From JAGXQV01 sp964527565 (lineage in GTDB: Bacteria; Pseudomonadota; Gammaproteobacteria; Burkholderiales; Sulfuricellaceae), in assembly GCA_964527565.1 (NCBI GenBank), contig CAZGOY010000007.1, positions 48,570 to 112,569 on the forward strand: a stretch of DNA of 64,000 nucleotides, read 5' to 3'. The notes beneath the pieces were generated by a model. The model worked only from the letters and a program-made list of their open reading frames with translations. It had not been told where the DNA came from and made no database searches. Of the stretch, positions 32,556 to 41,713 are shown one piece after another (the first letter of the stretch is position 1; the number at the start of each line of letters is the position of its first letter). The translations under genes were made by a program, and so were the position numbers.

Positions 32556-33821
32556 ATGGCAAACAAATCGGACGCAGACAAACTGCTTTACTGTTCGTTC
32601 TGCGGCAAGAGCCAGCACGAGGTGCGCAAGCTGATCGCCGGGCCGTCGGTTTTCATATGCGACGAATGCGTGAATCTGTGCAACGACATCATCCGCGATG
32701 AAATCCAGGCGGATGAATCCAAACCCACATCAAGTGACCTGCCGGTCCCGCAGGAGATTTGCCAGATTCTCGACGAGTACGTCATCGGCCAGCCGCTGGC
32801 GAAAAAGGCGTTGTCGGTGGCGGTTTACAACCACTACAAGCGCTTGCGCAACAATAGCGACAACAACGGAGAGGTCGAACTCTCCAAAAGCAATATCCTG
32901 CTGATCGGTCCGACCGGCTCCGGCAAGACCCTCCTGGCGCAAACGCTGGCGCGCCTGCTCAACGTGCCTTTCGTGATTGCCGACGCCACGACCCTGACCG
33001 AGGCCGGTTATGTCGGCGAGGATGTCGAGAACATCATCCAGAAACTGTTGCAGAAGTGTGATTACGACATCGAAAAGGCGCAGCGCGGCATCGTCTATGT
33101 CGATGAGATCGACAAGATTTCCCGCAAGTCCGACAATCCGTCGATCACGCGCGACGTATCCGGTGAGGGCGTACAGCAGGCATTGCTCAAGCTGATTGAG
33201 GGCACCATCGCTTCCGTTCCGCCGCAGGGAGGGCGCAAGCACCCCAACCAGGATTACGTGCAGGTGGACACCAGCCATATCCTGTTCATCTGTGGCGGTG
33301 CCTTCAGCGGCCTGGAGAAGGTTATCCAGAATCGTTCTGAAAAGGGTGGTATCGGTTTCGCCGCCGAGGTCAAGAGCAAGGATGACCGCAAGGCGCTCGG
33401 CAAGATCTTGCGCGATGTCGAGCCGGAAGACCTCATCAAGTACGGGTTGATTCCCGAGTTCGTCGGACGCTTGCCGGTGGTGGCTACTCTGGAAGACCTG
33501 GACGAGGATGCGCTGGTGCGCATCCTGACCGAACCGAAGAACGCGCTCACCAAGCAATACCAGAGACTGTTTGCCATGGAGGGCACCGAGCTTGAATTCC
33601 GTGATCAGGCGCTCCAGGCTATTGCCAAAAAGGCGCTGGCACGCAAGATCGGCGCGCGCGGCCTGCGCTCCATCATGGAGCACACCTTGCTGGATACCAT
33701 GTTCGATCTGCCTTCGCTGAACAACGTGACCAAGGTGGTAGTCGATGACGGCGTTATCAACGGCGAGGGCAAGCCGCTGTTGATCTACTCCGAACCGGAC
33801 AGGCTGGCCGACTCGGCTTGA
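32556..33821 (+). CDS. clpX: ATP-dependent Clp protease ATP-binding subunit
   Basis: A 421-residue AAA+ unfoldase. The zinc-binding domain has YCSFCGKSQHEV followed by FICDECVNLC. Walker A is GPTGSGKT, Walker B is IVYVDEIDKI, and the pore loop is YVGED. It delivers unfolded substrates to ClpP. The length is normal. Confidence 0.98.
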   Translation: MANKSDADKLLYCSFCGKSQHEVRKLIAGPSVFICDECVNLCNDIIRDEIQADESKPTSSDLPVPQEICQILDEYVIGQPLAKKALSVAVYNHYKRLRNNSDNNGEVELSKSNILLIGPTGSGKTLLAQTLARLLNVPFVIADATTLTEAGYVGEDVENIIQKLLQKCDYDIEKAQRGIVYVDEIDKISRKSDNPSITRDVSGEGVQQALLKLIEGTIASVPPQGGRKHPNQDYVQVDTSHILFICGGAFSGLEKVIQNRSEKGGIGFAAEVKSKDDRKALGKILRDVEPEDLIKYGLIPEFVGRLPVVATLEDLDEDALVRILTEPKNALTKQYQRLFAMEGTELEFRDQALQAIAKKALARKIGARGLRSIMEHTLLDTMFDLPSLNNVTKVVVDDGVINGEGKPLLIYSEPDRLADSA

Positions 33822-33960
33822 CGGGACGTCTACTTCGTCACGCGCCCGTTTCCATCGTTCCTTCACAGGGGACGGGGCTGACCGCATCAATGCCGGCTTT
33901 TTCTCCCGTTTGTGGCTGAGAGAAAGTTAGCCCAGCCGTAATGACCGTTAGGATTTTTCC

Positions 33961-36375
33961 ATGACTTCGCATTCACTTTTATCCGCTGATCCTTTACTCC
34001 TGCCCTTGTTGCCGTTGCGCGATGTCGTCGTGTTTCCGCACATGGTGATCCCCCTTTTCGTCGGGCGTCCGAAGTCCATCAAGGCGCTGGAGGTCGCGAT
34101 GGAGTCCGGCAAGCACGTCATGCTGGCGGCGCAGAAGTCGGCGGCCAAGGATGACCCCGCGCCGGATGACCTGTACCGGGTAGGTTGCGTGGCCAGTATC
34201 CTGCAAATGCTCAAGCTGCCTGACGGTACGGTGAAAGTGCTGGTGGAAGGCAATCAACGCGCGCTAATCGGGCGCTTCGAGGATCAGGGCAGCCATTATG
34301 CCGCCGAAGTAACGCCCAGTCTGGCGCAGGGCGATGTCGAAGAGCACGAAGTCGAGGCCTTGCGACGCGGCTTGTTTGCCCAGTTCGACCAGTACGTCAA
34401 GCTCAACAAGAAGATTCCTCCGGAAATTCTCACATCGCTTGCCAGCATCGATGAAGCAGGGCGTCTGGCCGATACCATTGCGGCCCACCTCCCGCTGAAG
34501 ATTGAGCAGAAGCAAGAAATCCTGGAAATGCTGCCGGTGCGCCAGCGGCTCGAACATATGCTCGGCATTCTGGACGGGGAAATCGACATCCTCCAGGTGG
34601 AAAAGCGCATCCGCGGCCGCGTCAAGCGCCAGATGGAGAAGAGCCAGCGCGAGTATTACCTGAACGAGCAGGTCAAGGCGATCCAGAAGGAACTGGGCGA
34701 CGTCGAGGAAGGCGCCGACCTGGACGAGCTGGAGAAGAAAATCCAGGCCGCGCAGATGTCCAAGGAAGCGCTCGCCAAGGCGGAATCCGAGCTGAAAAAA
34801 CTCAAGCTGATGGCGCCGATGTCGGCAGAAGCCACAGTGGTGCGTAATTACATCGATATTCTGACGAACCTGCCGTGGAAAAAGAAAACCAAGATCAGCA
34901 AGGATCTCAAGGCCGCTGAAGGCGTGCTGGAAGCCGACCATTACGGCCTGGAAAAAGTCAAGGAACGCATCGTCGAATACCTTGCCGTGCAACAGCGCGT
35001 CGATAAGCTGAAGGCGCCCATACTGTGCCTGGTCGGCCCGCCCGGCGTGGGTAAGACCTCGCTGGGGCAGTCGATAGCCCGCGCCACCAATCGCAAGTTC
35101 GTGCGCATGGCTTTGGGCGGCGTGCGCGACGAGGCGGAAATCCGCGGCCACCGCCGCACCTACATCGGTTCCATGCCGGGCAAAATCTTGCAGAGCATGA
35201 CCAAGGTGGCGGTGCGCAACCCCTTGTTCCTGCTGGATGAGGTTGACAAGATGGGGATGGATTTCCGTGGCGACCCTTCCTCGGCGCTGCTCGAAGTGCT
35301 CGACCCCGAGCAGAACCATACTTTCGTCGACCATTACGTCGAGGTCGAATACGATCTTTCCGACGTGATGTTCGTGGCAACCTCCAACACCATGAATATC
35401 CCGGCGCCGCTGCTTGATCGCATGGAGGTGATCCGCCTTTCCGGCTATACCGAGGACGAGAAAATCGCTATCGCCATGCGTTACCTGTTGCCCAAGCAGA
35501 TGAAAGTGCATGGGCTGAAAGCCAGTGAAATCACGGTGAGCGAAAGCGTGGTGCGCGACATCGTGCGCTATTACACGCGCGAAGCCGGGGTGCGTAGCCT
35601 GGAGCGCGAGATCGCCAAGATTTGCCGCAAGGTGGTGAAGGCGCTGTTGCTGAAAAAGAGCAAAGGCAAGATAGCCGTGACCACACGCGGTCTCGATAAA
35701 TATCTCGGGGTGCAACGTTACAGCTACGGCATGGCCGAGAAAGCCAACCAGGTGGGGCAGGTTACCGGCTTGGCTTGGACGGAAGTGGGCGGCGAACTGC
35801 TGACCATCGAAAGCGTGGTGGTGCCGGGCAAGGGCAAGATGATAACTACCGGCAAGCTGGGCGATGTCATGCAGGAGTCGATCCAGGCAGCCCTGAGTGT
35901 GGTGCGCTCGCGCGCCAGGTCGTTGGGGGTTGCCAGCGACTTTTACGAGAAAAAGGATATTCACATCCATCTCCCGGAAGGGGCTACGCCCAAGGATGGT
36001 CCGAGTGCTGGGGTGGCAATATGCACCGCCCTGGTGTCGGTGCTGACCGGCATCCCGGTACGCGCCGATGTGGCCATGACCGGTGAAATCACCCTGCGCG
36101 GCGAGGTGTTGCCCATCGGCGGGTTAAAGGAAAAATTGCTCGCGGCGCATCGCGGCGGGATTAAGCTGGTGCTGATTCCCCAGGAAAACGTGAAAGACTT
36201 GGCGGAAATCCCGGACAATATCAAGAACCGTCTGGAAATCCAGCCGGTGAAATGGATCGACGAAGTGTTGAGCCTGGCGCTGGAGCGTAGGCCGGAAGCG
36301 TTGCCGGAAGGCGAGGCGCTACCCTTGGCGGTGGTCGAGAAAAAGTTGGAGGAAACGGTCGCCACCAAGCACTGA
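33961..36375 (+). CDS. lon: ATP-dependent protease Lon
   Basis: An 804-residue AAA+ serine protease. The N-terminal LAN domain starts LLPLLPLRDVVVFPHMVIPL. Walker A is GPPGVGKTS and the proteolytic Ser lies in KDGPSAGVAI with a downstream Lys. It removes misfolded and regulatory proteins, including many antitoxins, which matters in a TA-rich window. It is separated from clpX by 139 bases and so may have its own heat-shock-type promoter; I did not identify it. Confidence 0.98.
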   Translation: MTSHSLLSADPLLLPLLPLRDVVVFPHMVIPLFVGRPKSIKALEVAMESGKHVMLAAQKSAAKDDPAPDDLYRVGCVASILQMLKLPDGTVKVLVEGNQRALIGRFEDQGSHYAAEVTPSLAQGDVEEHEVEALRRGLFAQFDQYVKLNKKIPPEILTSLASIDEAGRLADTIAAHLPLKIEQKQEILEMLPVRQRLEHMLGILDGEIDILQVEKRIRGRVKRQMEKSQREYYLNEQVKAIQKELGDVEEGADLDELEKKIQAAQMSKEALAKAESELKKLKLMAPMSAEATVVRNYIDILTNLPWKKKTKISKDLKAAEGVLEADHYGLEKVKERIVEYLAVQQRVDKLKAPILCLVGPPGVGKTSLGQSIARATNRKFVRMALGGVRDEAEIRGHRRTYIGSMPGKILQSMTKVAVRNPLFLLDEVDKMGMDFRGDPSSALLEVLDPEQNHTFVDHYVEVEYDLSDVMFVATSNTMNIPAPLLDRMEVIRLSGYTEDEKIAIAMRYLLPKQMKVHGLKASEITVSESVVRDIVRYYTREAGVRSLEREIAKICRKVVKALLLKKSKGKIAVTTRGLDKYLGVQRYSYGMAEKANQVGQVTGLAWTEVGGELLTIESVVVPGKGKMITTGKLGDVMQESIQAALSVVRSRARSLGVASDFYEKKDIHIHLPEGATPKDGPSAGVAICTALVSVLTGIPVRADVAMTGEITLRGEVLPIGGLKEKLLAAHRGGIKLVLIPQENVKDLAEIPDNIKNRLEIQPVKWIDEVLSLALERRPEALPEGEALPLAVVEKKLEETVATKH

Positions 36376-36558
36376 AACCGAAGGGGTAGGGGGAAAGGCC
36401 GGGCAGGGCTGTCGAGCGCTTGACAGTCCGATTTGCGCCTTGATATAAAGATGCGGCAGGATTCAGGAAGTGCAGTGGCATACCATCGTTTGTCAACCAG
36501 CCCGGACCGGCGAGGAAAATCAGGTGGCAACCGGGAAAATACTGAAAGGGGAGCATAA

Positions 36559-36831
36559 GTGAATAAATCGGAATTGATTGATCAGATTGCGAAATCCGCC
36601 GATATTTCCAAGGCTACGGCAGGGCGTGCCTTGGATGCCACGATTGGCGCGGTGAAATCCGCCCTCAAGAAGGGCGGCATGGTAACCCTGATCGGTTTTG
36701 GAACCTTTTACGTCGGCGAGCGTGCTGCACGTAGCGGGCGCAATCCTCAAACCGGCGCTACCATCAAGATCAAAGCCGCGAAAGTACCGAAATTCAGGGC
36801 TGGCAAAGCGCTCAAGGATGCAGTAAACTGA
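36559..36831 (+). CDS. hupB: DNA-binding protein HU-beta
   Basis: A 90-residue histone-like protein. NKSELIDQIAKSADISKATA is the N-terminal helix pair, LIGFGTFYVGERAARSGRNP the DNA-binding arm and TIKIKAAKVPKFRAGKALKD the end. The start is GTG at 36559 after a GGGGAG Shine-Dalgarno. The lon-hupB order is conserved in proteobacteria. Confidence 0.95.
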   Translation: MNKSELIDQIAKSADISKATAGRALDATIGAVKSALKKGGMVTLIGFGTFYVGERAARSGRNPQTGATIKIKAAKVPKFRAGKALKDAVN

Positions 36832-36839
36832 CGGACTTC

Positions 36840-36915
36840 GGGTGCTTAGCTCAGCTGGTAGAGCGTCGCCCTTACAAGGCGAATGTCGGCGGTTCGATCC
36901 CGTCAGCACCCACCA
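36840..36915 (+). tRNA. tRNA-Val (anticodon TAC)
   Basis: A 76-base cloverleaf. The acceptor GGGTGCT pairs with AGCACCC, the D-loop is AGCTCAGCTGGTAGAGC, and the anticodon loop CTTACAA gives TAC. The T-arm contains GGTTCGATCC. CCA is encoded. It follows hupB by eight bases and is ended by a strong terminator. Confidence 0.95.
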
Positions 36916-36942
36916 GTAATAAACCGTGCAACACCAATAAAG

Positions 36943-36966
36943 ACGCCCCTTCGGGGGCGTTTTTGT
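36943..36966 (+). terminator. Rho-independent terminator after tRNA-Val
   Basis: ACGCCCC and GGGGCGT form a perfect 7-bp stem with a TTCG tetraloop, followed by TTTT. It ends the hupB-tRNA transcript. The remaining bases to 37223 show no gene; only an antisense frame across the tRNA is open. Confidence 0.9.
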
Positions 36967-37223
36967 TCTCCATTCCTGATAATTTTAGTCCATCAAAAAT
37001 AAGCCACCATAACGCCCTGAGTGTGCCCATTTTGTGCCCAAGCAATGACGGGGTTTTGCACGGGGTGAATTTCCTGTTCGTATCCCGGCAACTCAATGAT
37101 GGCATGACAAAACCAATTTTCTTGCATCGCCAATAATCCGTGACCAATAATTCAGCAACCTGAGTTCCTTGCTTTTGGCGAATGCTGAGATACAATGCAT
37201 CTCAACAACAAAAGGAGGCCGTT

Positions 37224-37502
37224 ATGGCTACCACCACGATGGTCCACGTTCGCGTGGATGAACAAATCAAGGCGCAGGCCACGGAAACGCTGGCTGCGAT
37301 GGGGTTGTCCGTCTCCGACGCCGTGCGTGTATTCTTGACACGCGTTGTGGCCGAGAAGCAGTTCCCGTTCGCGCTCAAGGTGCCGAACGCTGAAACCCGT
37401 GCAGCAATGGCAGAGGCCGATGAGATTGCGCGCTCGCGCCACGCTCGCTTTGGTACTGCTGTCGAACTGTTTGATGACCTCGAAAAGAACAGCGGCAAGT
37501 AA
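37224..37502 (+). CDS. RelB/DinJ-family antitoxin
   Basis: A 92-residue antitoxin. MVHVRVDEQIKAQATETLAA is a ribbon-helix-helix opening, GLSVSDAVRVFLTRVVAEK the DinJ signature helix, and QFPFALKVPN the linker to the toxin-binding tail. AAAGGAGG lies at ideal spacing before the ATG, so the 14-codon upstream extension is rejected. It overlaps the toxin gene by 29 bases. Confidence 0.88.
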   Translation: MATTTMVHVRVDEQIKAQATETLAAMGLSVSDAVRVFLTRVVAEKQFPFALKVPNAETRAAMAEADEIARSRHARFGTAVELFDDLEKNSGK

Positions 37503-38331
37503 GCGCGCCTCGTTACCGCGTGCGGCGGACTATGCAAAGTCCTTCCTGAAGGATTGGGAGCGATTGTCTCGGGCTGGCCGGTATGACATGAACCGGCTCA
37601 AGGAGGCAATGCTACTGCTGATCGCCAATGATGGCCCGCTCGGGGCTGAGTGGCTCGATCATCCATTGGGCGGCGGCTGGGAAGGGCATCGAGAATGCCA
37701 TATTGGCGGCGACTTTCTGTTGGCGTACAAGCTCGATGACAACGGAAAGCATGGCTTGATTGTGTTCGTGCGCGCTGGTACGCACGCCGAGCTGTTCGAG
37801 TCTGTCAGCACGGGCGCGGACAACACGCTTTCCCTGGGCGGGGGTATCCGCTACGCCGATTTGGCGTTGCGTAAATCCTCCAGCAATCTCATTCTCGACA
37901 CCGGCAACGGCGAGAGCATCACCTTCCAGAACTGGTTTGCCGCCCCGACCAACCGCAGCGTGCTTACCCTCCAGGTGATCGCCGAGGCGATGAGTGAATT
38001 CGACGCCAATTCGAGCAATCTCCTGCTCAACAAGAAAGTCCAGGCGTTCGATTTCGCCGGGCTGTCCAGCCGTTTTGACGCCGAATTGGCGGTGAACCCT
38101 ACGCTGAGCAGTTGGAGCCTGATGAACGCTTTGTTGGATACCCATTTGTCCGGCAGCAACGATGCAGCGCTGGGCGGCGATCTGGCCTACCAGTACGGCA
38201 GGAACGGGATGCTGGCGGGCATCGGCGTGACGGCGGCGCAGGAGCTCATCTCCGCCGCCTGCTTCGGCAGCCAGGCGCAGATGCTGCGGCCATTGGCGAG
38301 TTTGCAGGAAGGGATGGTGAGGCTTGGGTGA
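37474..38331 (+). CDS. YafQ-family toxin fused in frame to an RTX-type protein tail
   Basis: A 285-residue frame with two unrelated parts. Residues 1-109 are a complete YafQ toxin: YAKSFLKDWERLSRAGRYDM, WLDHPLGGGWEGHRECHIGG and GLIVFVRAGTHAELF, with the conserved His residues. YafQ proteins normally stop there. The remaining 176 residues (DNTLSLGGGIRYADLALRKS, LILDTGNGESITFQNWF, then helical repeats) match the C-terminal part of large RTX/haemolysin-type calcium-binding proteins. An hlyD secretion gene follows. The fusion probably arose when the TA pair replaced the 5' part of the RTX gene; activity of the fused toxin is unknown. Confidence 0.75.
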   Translation: MTSKRTAASKRASLPRAADYAKSFLKDWERLSRAGRYDMNRLKEAMLLLIANDGPLGAEWLDHPLGGGWEGHRECHIGGDFLLAYKLDDNGKHGLIVFVRAGTHAELFESVSTGADNTLSLGGGIRYADLALRKSSSNLILDTGNGESITFQNWFAAPTNRSVLTLQVIAEAMSEFDANSSNLLLNKKVQAFDFAGLSSRFDAELAVNPTLSSWSLMNALLDTHLSGSNDAALGGDLAYQYGRNGMLAGIGVTAAQELISAACFGSQAQMLRPLASLQEGMVRLG

Positions 38332-38459
38332 TCGGAGATGAGGGGGAATCATAGTACTCACAATGGGCATCCTCGCCGGGTGCCCGCCACCTTGCTGCGA
38401 CTACGGTGGGAAGGAGTGATCAGCGGTTCCGTAGCTCTACCGTAACAGGAAAATGTAGC

Positions 38460-39815
38460 ATGACACAACCCATTACCACCCTGCACCCCGATGCCCTGGA
38501 CTTCGCCCCAGGGTTGCTCGCCATCCAGGAAAGCCCGCCGGCGCGTCTGCCGCGCGCGGTGATGTATCTGGTGCTGGGATTATTCTTCATCATGCTGGCC
38601 TGGGCGGTGTTCGGCAAGCTGGACATCATCGCCAGCGCCGAGGGGCGGCTGGTGCCGCAGACTTACGTGAAGATCGTCCAGCCAGCGGATGCCGGGATCG
38701 TCCAGGAGATACTGGTCAGGGAGGGGCAGGCGGTGGTGGCCGGGCAAATCCTGATGCGCATGGATACCCAGTTGACGGATGCCGACGCGCGTACCATCGA
38801 CAACGAACTGCGTCTGAAGGCGATGCTGCTGCGCCGGATCGATGCTGAGCTGGCCGGGCAGGATATGGCGCGGCGCAAGGAAGACTCGCCCGAACTGTTC
38901 GCCCAGATCGGGAACCAGCACCGCGCCCATCGCTAGGCTTATCTCGACGCCGTCGGCGAGGAAAGCGCGACCCTCGACAAGGCGCGCCACGACTTGCATT
39001 CCGCCGAGGAAACGCTATTCAAGCTGCGCCAAGTGGTGCCGATCTACCGGAAAAGCGCCGCCGCCTACGAGAAGCTGGCGCTGGAACATTTCGTCAGCGA
39101 GTTGGCGGCGCAGGAAAAGCAGCGCGACAAGATCGAGAAGGAGCAAGATTTGCTGGCGCAGGAATCGGTGGTGGCAAGCCTGAAGGCGGCCATCGCCGCC
39201 TCGGAGAAGAAGCTGGCGCAGATCACCTCCGCCTACCGCAGCCAGTTGCAGAACGAGCGGGTGGAAACCGAGGCGCAATACCATAAGCTGCGCCAGGACA
39301 GCGCCAAGATCGAGCACAAGAGCAACTTGCTCGAATTGAAGGCGCCGCAGGACGGGATCATCAAGGACTTGGCGACCCACACTCGCGGCACGGTGGTCTC
39401 GCCCGGCACCGTGCTGATGACCCTGGTGCCGCAGGATGAGCCGTTGCAGGCTGAGGTGAGGGTACACAACGAGGATGTCGGTTTCGTCTATCTGAACCAG
39501 AAAACCCGGATCAAGCTTGCCGCCTATCCCTTCCAGAAATACGGCATGATCGACGGCACGGTGATCCATATTGACGCCGATGCCGGGGATGGGACACAGG
39601 TGGATAACGGCAAGGAGCAAAAGACTGTCGCGCCGCCCGCCTACAAGGTGCTGGTACGCCTCGACGCGCAGCAGCTCGACCTCGACGGCGAAAAGCTGCG
39701 TTTCGCGCCGGGCATGCAGGTGGTGGCGGAAATCCACCAGGGGCGGCGCACGGTGATGGAGTATTTGCTATCGCCGGTGCAGAAGGCGTTCCACGAGGCG
39801 GGGCGGGAGCGATAG
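38460..39815 (+). pseudogene. HlyD-family type I secretion adaptor with in-frame amber stop
   Basis: A 451-codon periplasmic adaptor frame interrupted only by TAG at 38934-38936. The first part has a membrane anchor (AVMYLVLGLFFIMLAWAVFG) and a biotinyl-lipoyl-like half (VKIVQPADAGIVQEILVREG). After the stop the frame continues with a long coiled coil and the second lipoyl half (LELKAPQDGIIKDLATHT). CAG to TAG is the simplest explanation. It followed an RTX substrate gene, now reduced to the tail fused to YafQ. No ABC exporter gene is present here. Confidence 0.82.
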
Positions 39816-39965
39816 TCTTGGTGGCTTCACATGAGAGGCGTAGATCGGATTACTCTGGAATCCTGGTCCTTAATGTCTTTTAGGGTGCGTCTGCGGGAGA
39901 AGATCACGTTGAAAATGTCATCAAAGCGGCCACCCGATAACAACCGGGCCAGCCGCTTCCTCTGC

Positions 39966-40991
39966 CTAAATGAGTTCCATCACACCACTATTCAGGGTTG
40001 ACCAGGGGCGGAGCAATTGCGCCTGGTTGCTCAGTTGCTTTTTGGCGTGCTCGTAGCCGATGGCGATGATTTCCTCGGCGCGCCCGAATTCCAGGAAACG
40101 GATGTGGCCCAGCGGCGGCTGGATCAGCACTTCCGGGCGGTCGAGTCCCAGGCGGGTTTGCGTGATGCGCGCTTCCATGATGTTGATCGAAGCCAACAGC
40201 ACTTCGAAGATACTGGGCAGCGCTTCCTCGGAGGAGAGCCAGCGCGTGAACTGGCCGGAGAGCGGCGTCTCTCCGGCGAGCAGTCTTTGCCTGAGTTCGC
40301 CCATCGAGGCGCGATATTCCCCCACCCAGCGTGCGAACAGGGTGCTGGCCGGGTTGCCCTCTTCGGCGCGCGGGTTTCCGGCAACCGGCTGCTCCTGGTT
40401 CAGCAGTGGTTTCAGGTTCTTGCCGGCGACGATCTGGTGGTTGAGATCGACTGCGATGACGATGTCTGCGCCCATGGCACGCGCGACGCTCACCGGCACC
40501 GGGTTGGTGAGGCCGCCGTCCACCAGCACCCGCTCGCCGCTGCGCACCGGGGTGAAGATGCCGGGCACCGAGATGCTGGCGCGTACCGCCTCGATCACAT
40601 CGCCGCTGGCGATGACCACTTCCTCGCCGCTGGCGATGTCGGTGGCGACGGCGCGGAAAGGCTTGAGCAGGGCTTCCAGGGTTTCGGCGCGCACGTGGTC
40701 GCGCACCAGTTCGCTGATCTTCGCGCCGTCGAGCAAGCCGGATTTGGGCAGCACTACGTCGAAAAAGGACAGGGTTTTTTTCCAGTTGAAAGCCTGGAAG
40801 GTGGCCTCCAGTTCATCGAGCTTGTCGGCGGCATACACCGCGCCGATCAGCGCGCCCATACTGGTTCCTGCGATGCAGTCGATGGGGATGTCCGCTTCCT
40901 CGATGGCGCGGATCACGCCGATGTGCGCCAGCCCGCGTGCCGAGCCGCTGCCCAGGGCCAACCCGATGCGGGGGCGTCGCGCCGCGCTCAT
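39966..40991 (-). CDS. Patatin-like phospholipase family protein (RssA-like)
   Basis: A 341-residue protein of the bacterial patatin family. RIGLALGSGSARGLAHIGVI supplies the oxyanion hole, GTSMGAL the nucleophile Ser, and VDGGLTNPVP the catalytic Asp. It probably hydrolyses lipid acyl esters at the cytoplasmic face of the membrane. Its ATG overlaps the stop of the tetR gene (ATGA), so both share a transcript and control. Substrate unknown. Confidence 0.88.
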   Translation of the reverse strand: MSAARRPRIGLALGSGSARGLAHIGVIRAIEEADIPIDCIAGTSMGALIGAVYAADKLDELEATFQAFNWKKTLSFFDVVLPKSGLLDGAKISELVRDHVRAETLEALLKPFRAVATDIASGEEVVIASGDVIEAVRASISVPGIFTPVRSGERVLVDGGLTNPVPVSVARAMGADIVIAVDLNHQIVAGKNLKPLLNQEQPVAGNPRAEEGNPASTLFARWVGEYRASMGELRQRLLAGETPLSGQFTRWLSSEEALPSIFEVLLASINIMEARITQTRLGLDRPEVLIQPPLGHIRFLEFGRAEEIIAIGYEHAKKQLSNQAQLLRPWSTLNSGVMELI

Positions 40992-41596
40992 GGTTGTTTC
41001 GCGATTCCGGGTAGTCCGCCGCGCAGCAGGTCGATCACCTGCTGTGCGATGAGTTGCGGATTTTCGAGCTGATTTTTGTAGTCCGGCATGAAACGGTGCA
41101 CCGGCAGCACCTCGAAGGGGAACACCACCAGGCCGATGAGGCTGACGGCCAGCAGGTGGGGGTCGCGCTCCGGCGCGAGTTCCACGGCGAGACGGCACAA
41201 GCCGCTGAACATGTCCTGGAAAACGGTGTTTGCCAGGCTGTGCTGGCGTTGGCCGTCGTCGTCCAGCATCACCCATTGCATCAGGCGCAGGTATTCCCGC
41301 TCGCTGCCCAGCAGTGCGGCCAGTTGCGCGACGAAGGCTTCCAGGCGCTCCCAGGGGGGGGCATCACTGTCCAGCAGTGCCTTGAGCGGGCCCATCCTTT
41401 CTTCGAAGGCGTGGGCGACGGCACCCAGGTAAAGCTGCTCCTTGTCCGGGAAGTGGTGGTACAGGGCGGCGGGCGTGACGCCCACGCCGGCGGCGATATC
41501 GCGCATGGAAACGCCGTGGAATCCGGCGCCCGCGAAGAGCGCCATCGCGTGTTCCAGTACGGCCTCTCGGGTATTTCTTGAAACTTGCTTCACCAT
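40988..41596 (-). CDS. TetR/AcrR-family transcriptional regulator
   Basis: A 202-residue repressor-type protein. The N-terminal TetR helix-turn-helix reads HAMALFAGAGFHGVSMRDIA, then GVTPAALYHHFPDKEQLYLG. The C-terminal ligand domain is AcrR-like. It is divergent from an RND efflux operon with a palindrome between them, so it probably represses the pump and itself. It is co-transcribed with the patatin gene. Confidence 0.9.
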   Translation of the reverse strand: MVKQVSRNTREAVLEHAMALFAGAGFHGVSMRDIAAGVGVTPAALYHHFPDKEQLYLGAVAHAFEERMGPLKALLDSDAPPWERLEAFVAQLAALLGSEREYLRLMQWVMLDDDGQRQHSLANTVFQDMFSGLCRLAVELAPERDPHLLAVSLIGLVVFPFEVLPVHRFMPDYKNQLENPQLIAQQVIDLLRGGLPGIAKQP

Positions 41597-41626
41597 TGAA
41601 CTTCGCCTATCATTCCGAAACGTTGC

Positions 41627-41641
41627 TTAACGAACGTTTAA
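41627..41641. promoter_or_regulatory. Candidate TetR operator
   Basis: TTAACGAACGTTTAA contains AACG and CGTT arms around AA, with TTAA at both ends. It lies 30 bases upstream of the tetR start and in the promoter region of the efflux operon. Confidence 0.5.
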
Positions 41642-41713
41642 TTAGACATTAATTCCGCTTGCCCCGCAAGCCTGTTTATCCGGTTAAACCGGAGCGCTAT
41701 TGAGGTACTGCCA

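Noticed and set aside
34264..35970. 568-aa minus-strand frame opposite lon
   Set aside because: Antisense shadow; lon is complete and convincing.
37021..37140. Integrase C-terminal scar downstream of tRNA-Val
   Set aside because: A GHKMGT-like string can be read on the minus strand, but there is too little sequence to claim an integrase remnant.
36872..37195. Minus-strand frame ending GADGIEPPTFAL across tRNA-Val
   Set aside because: A familiar spurious frame produced by reading antisense through a tRNA; no independent support.
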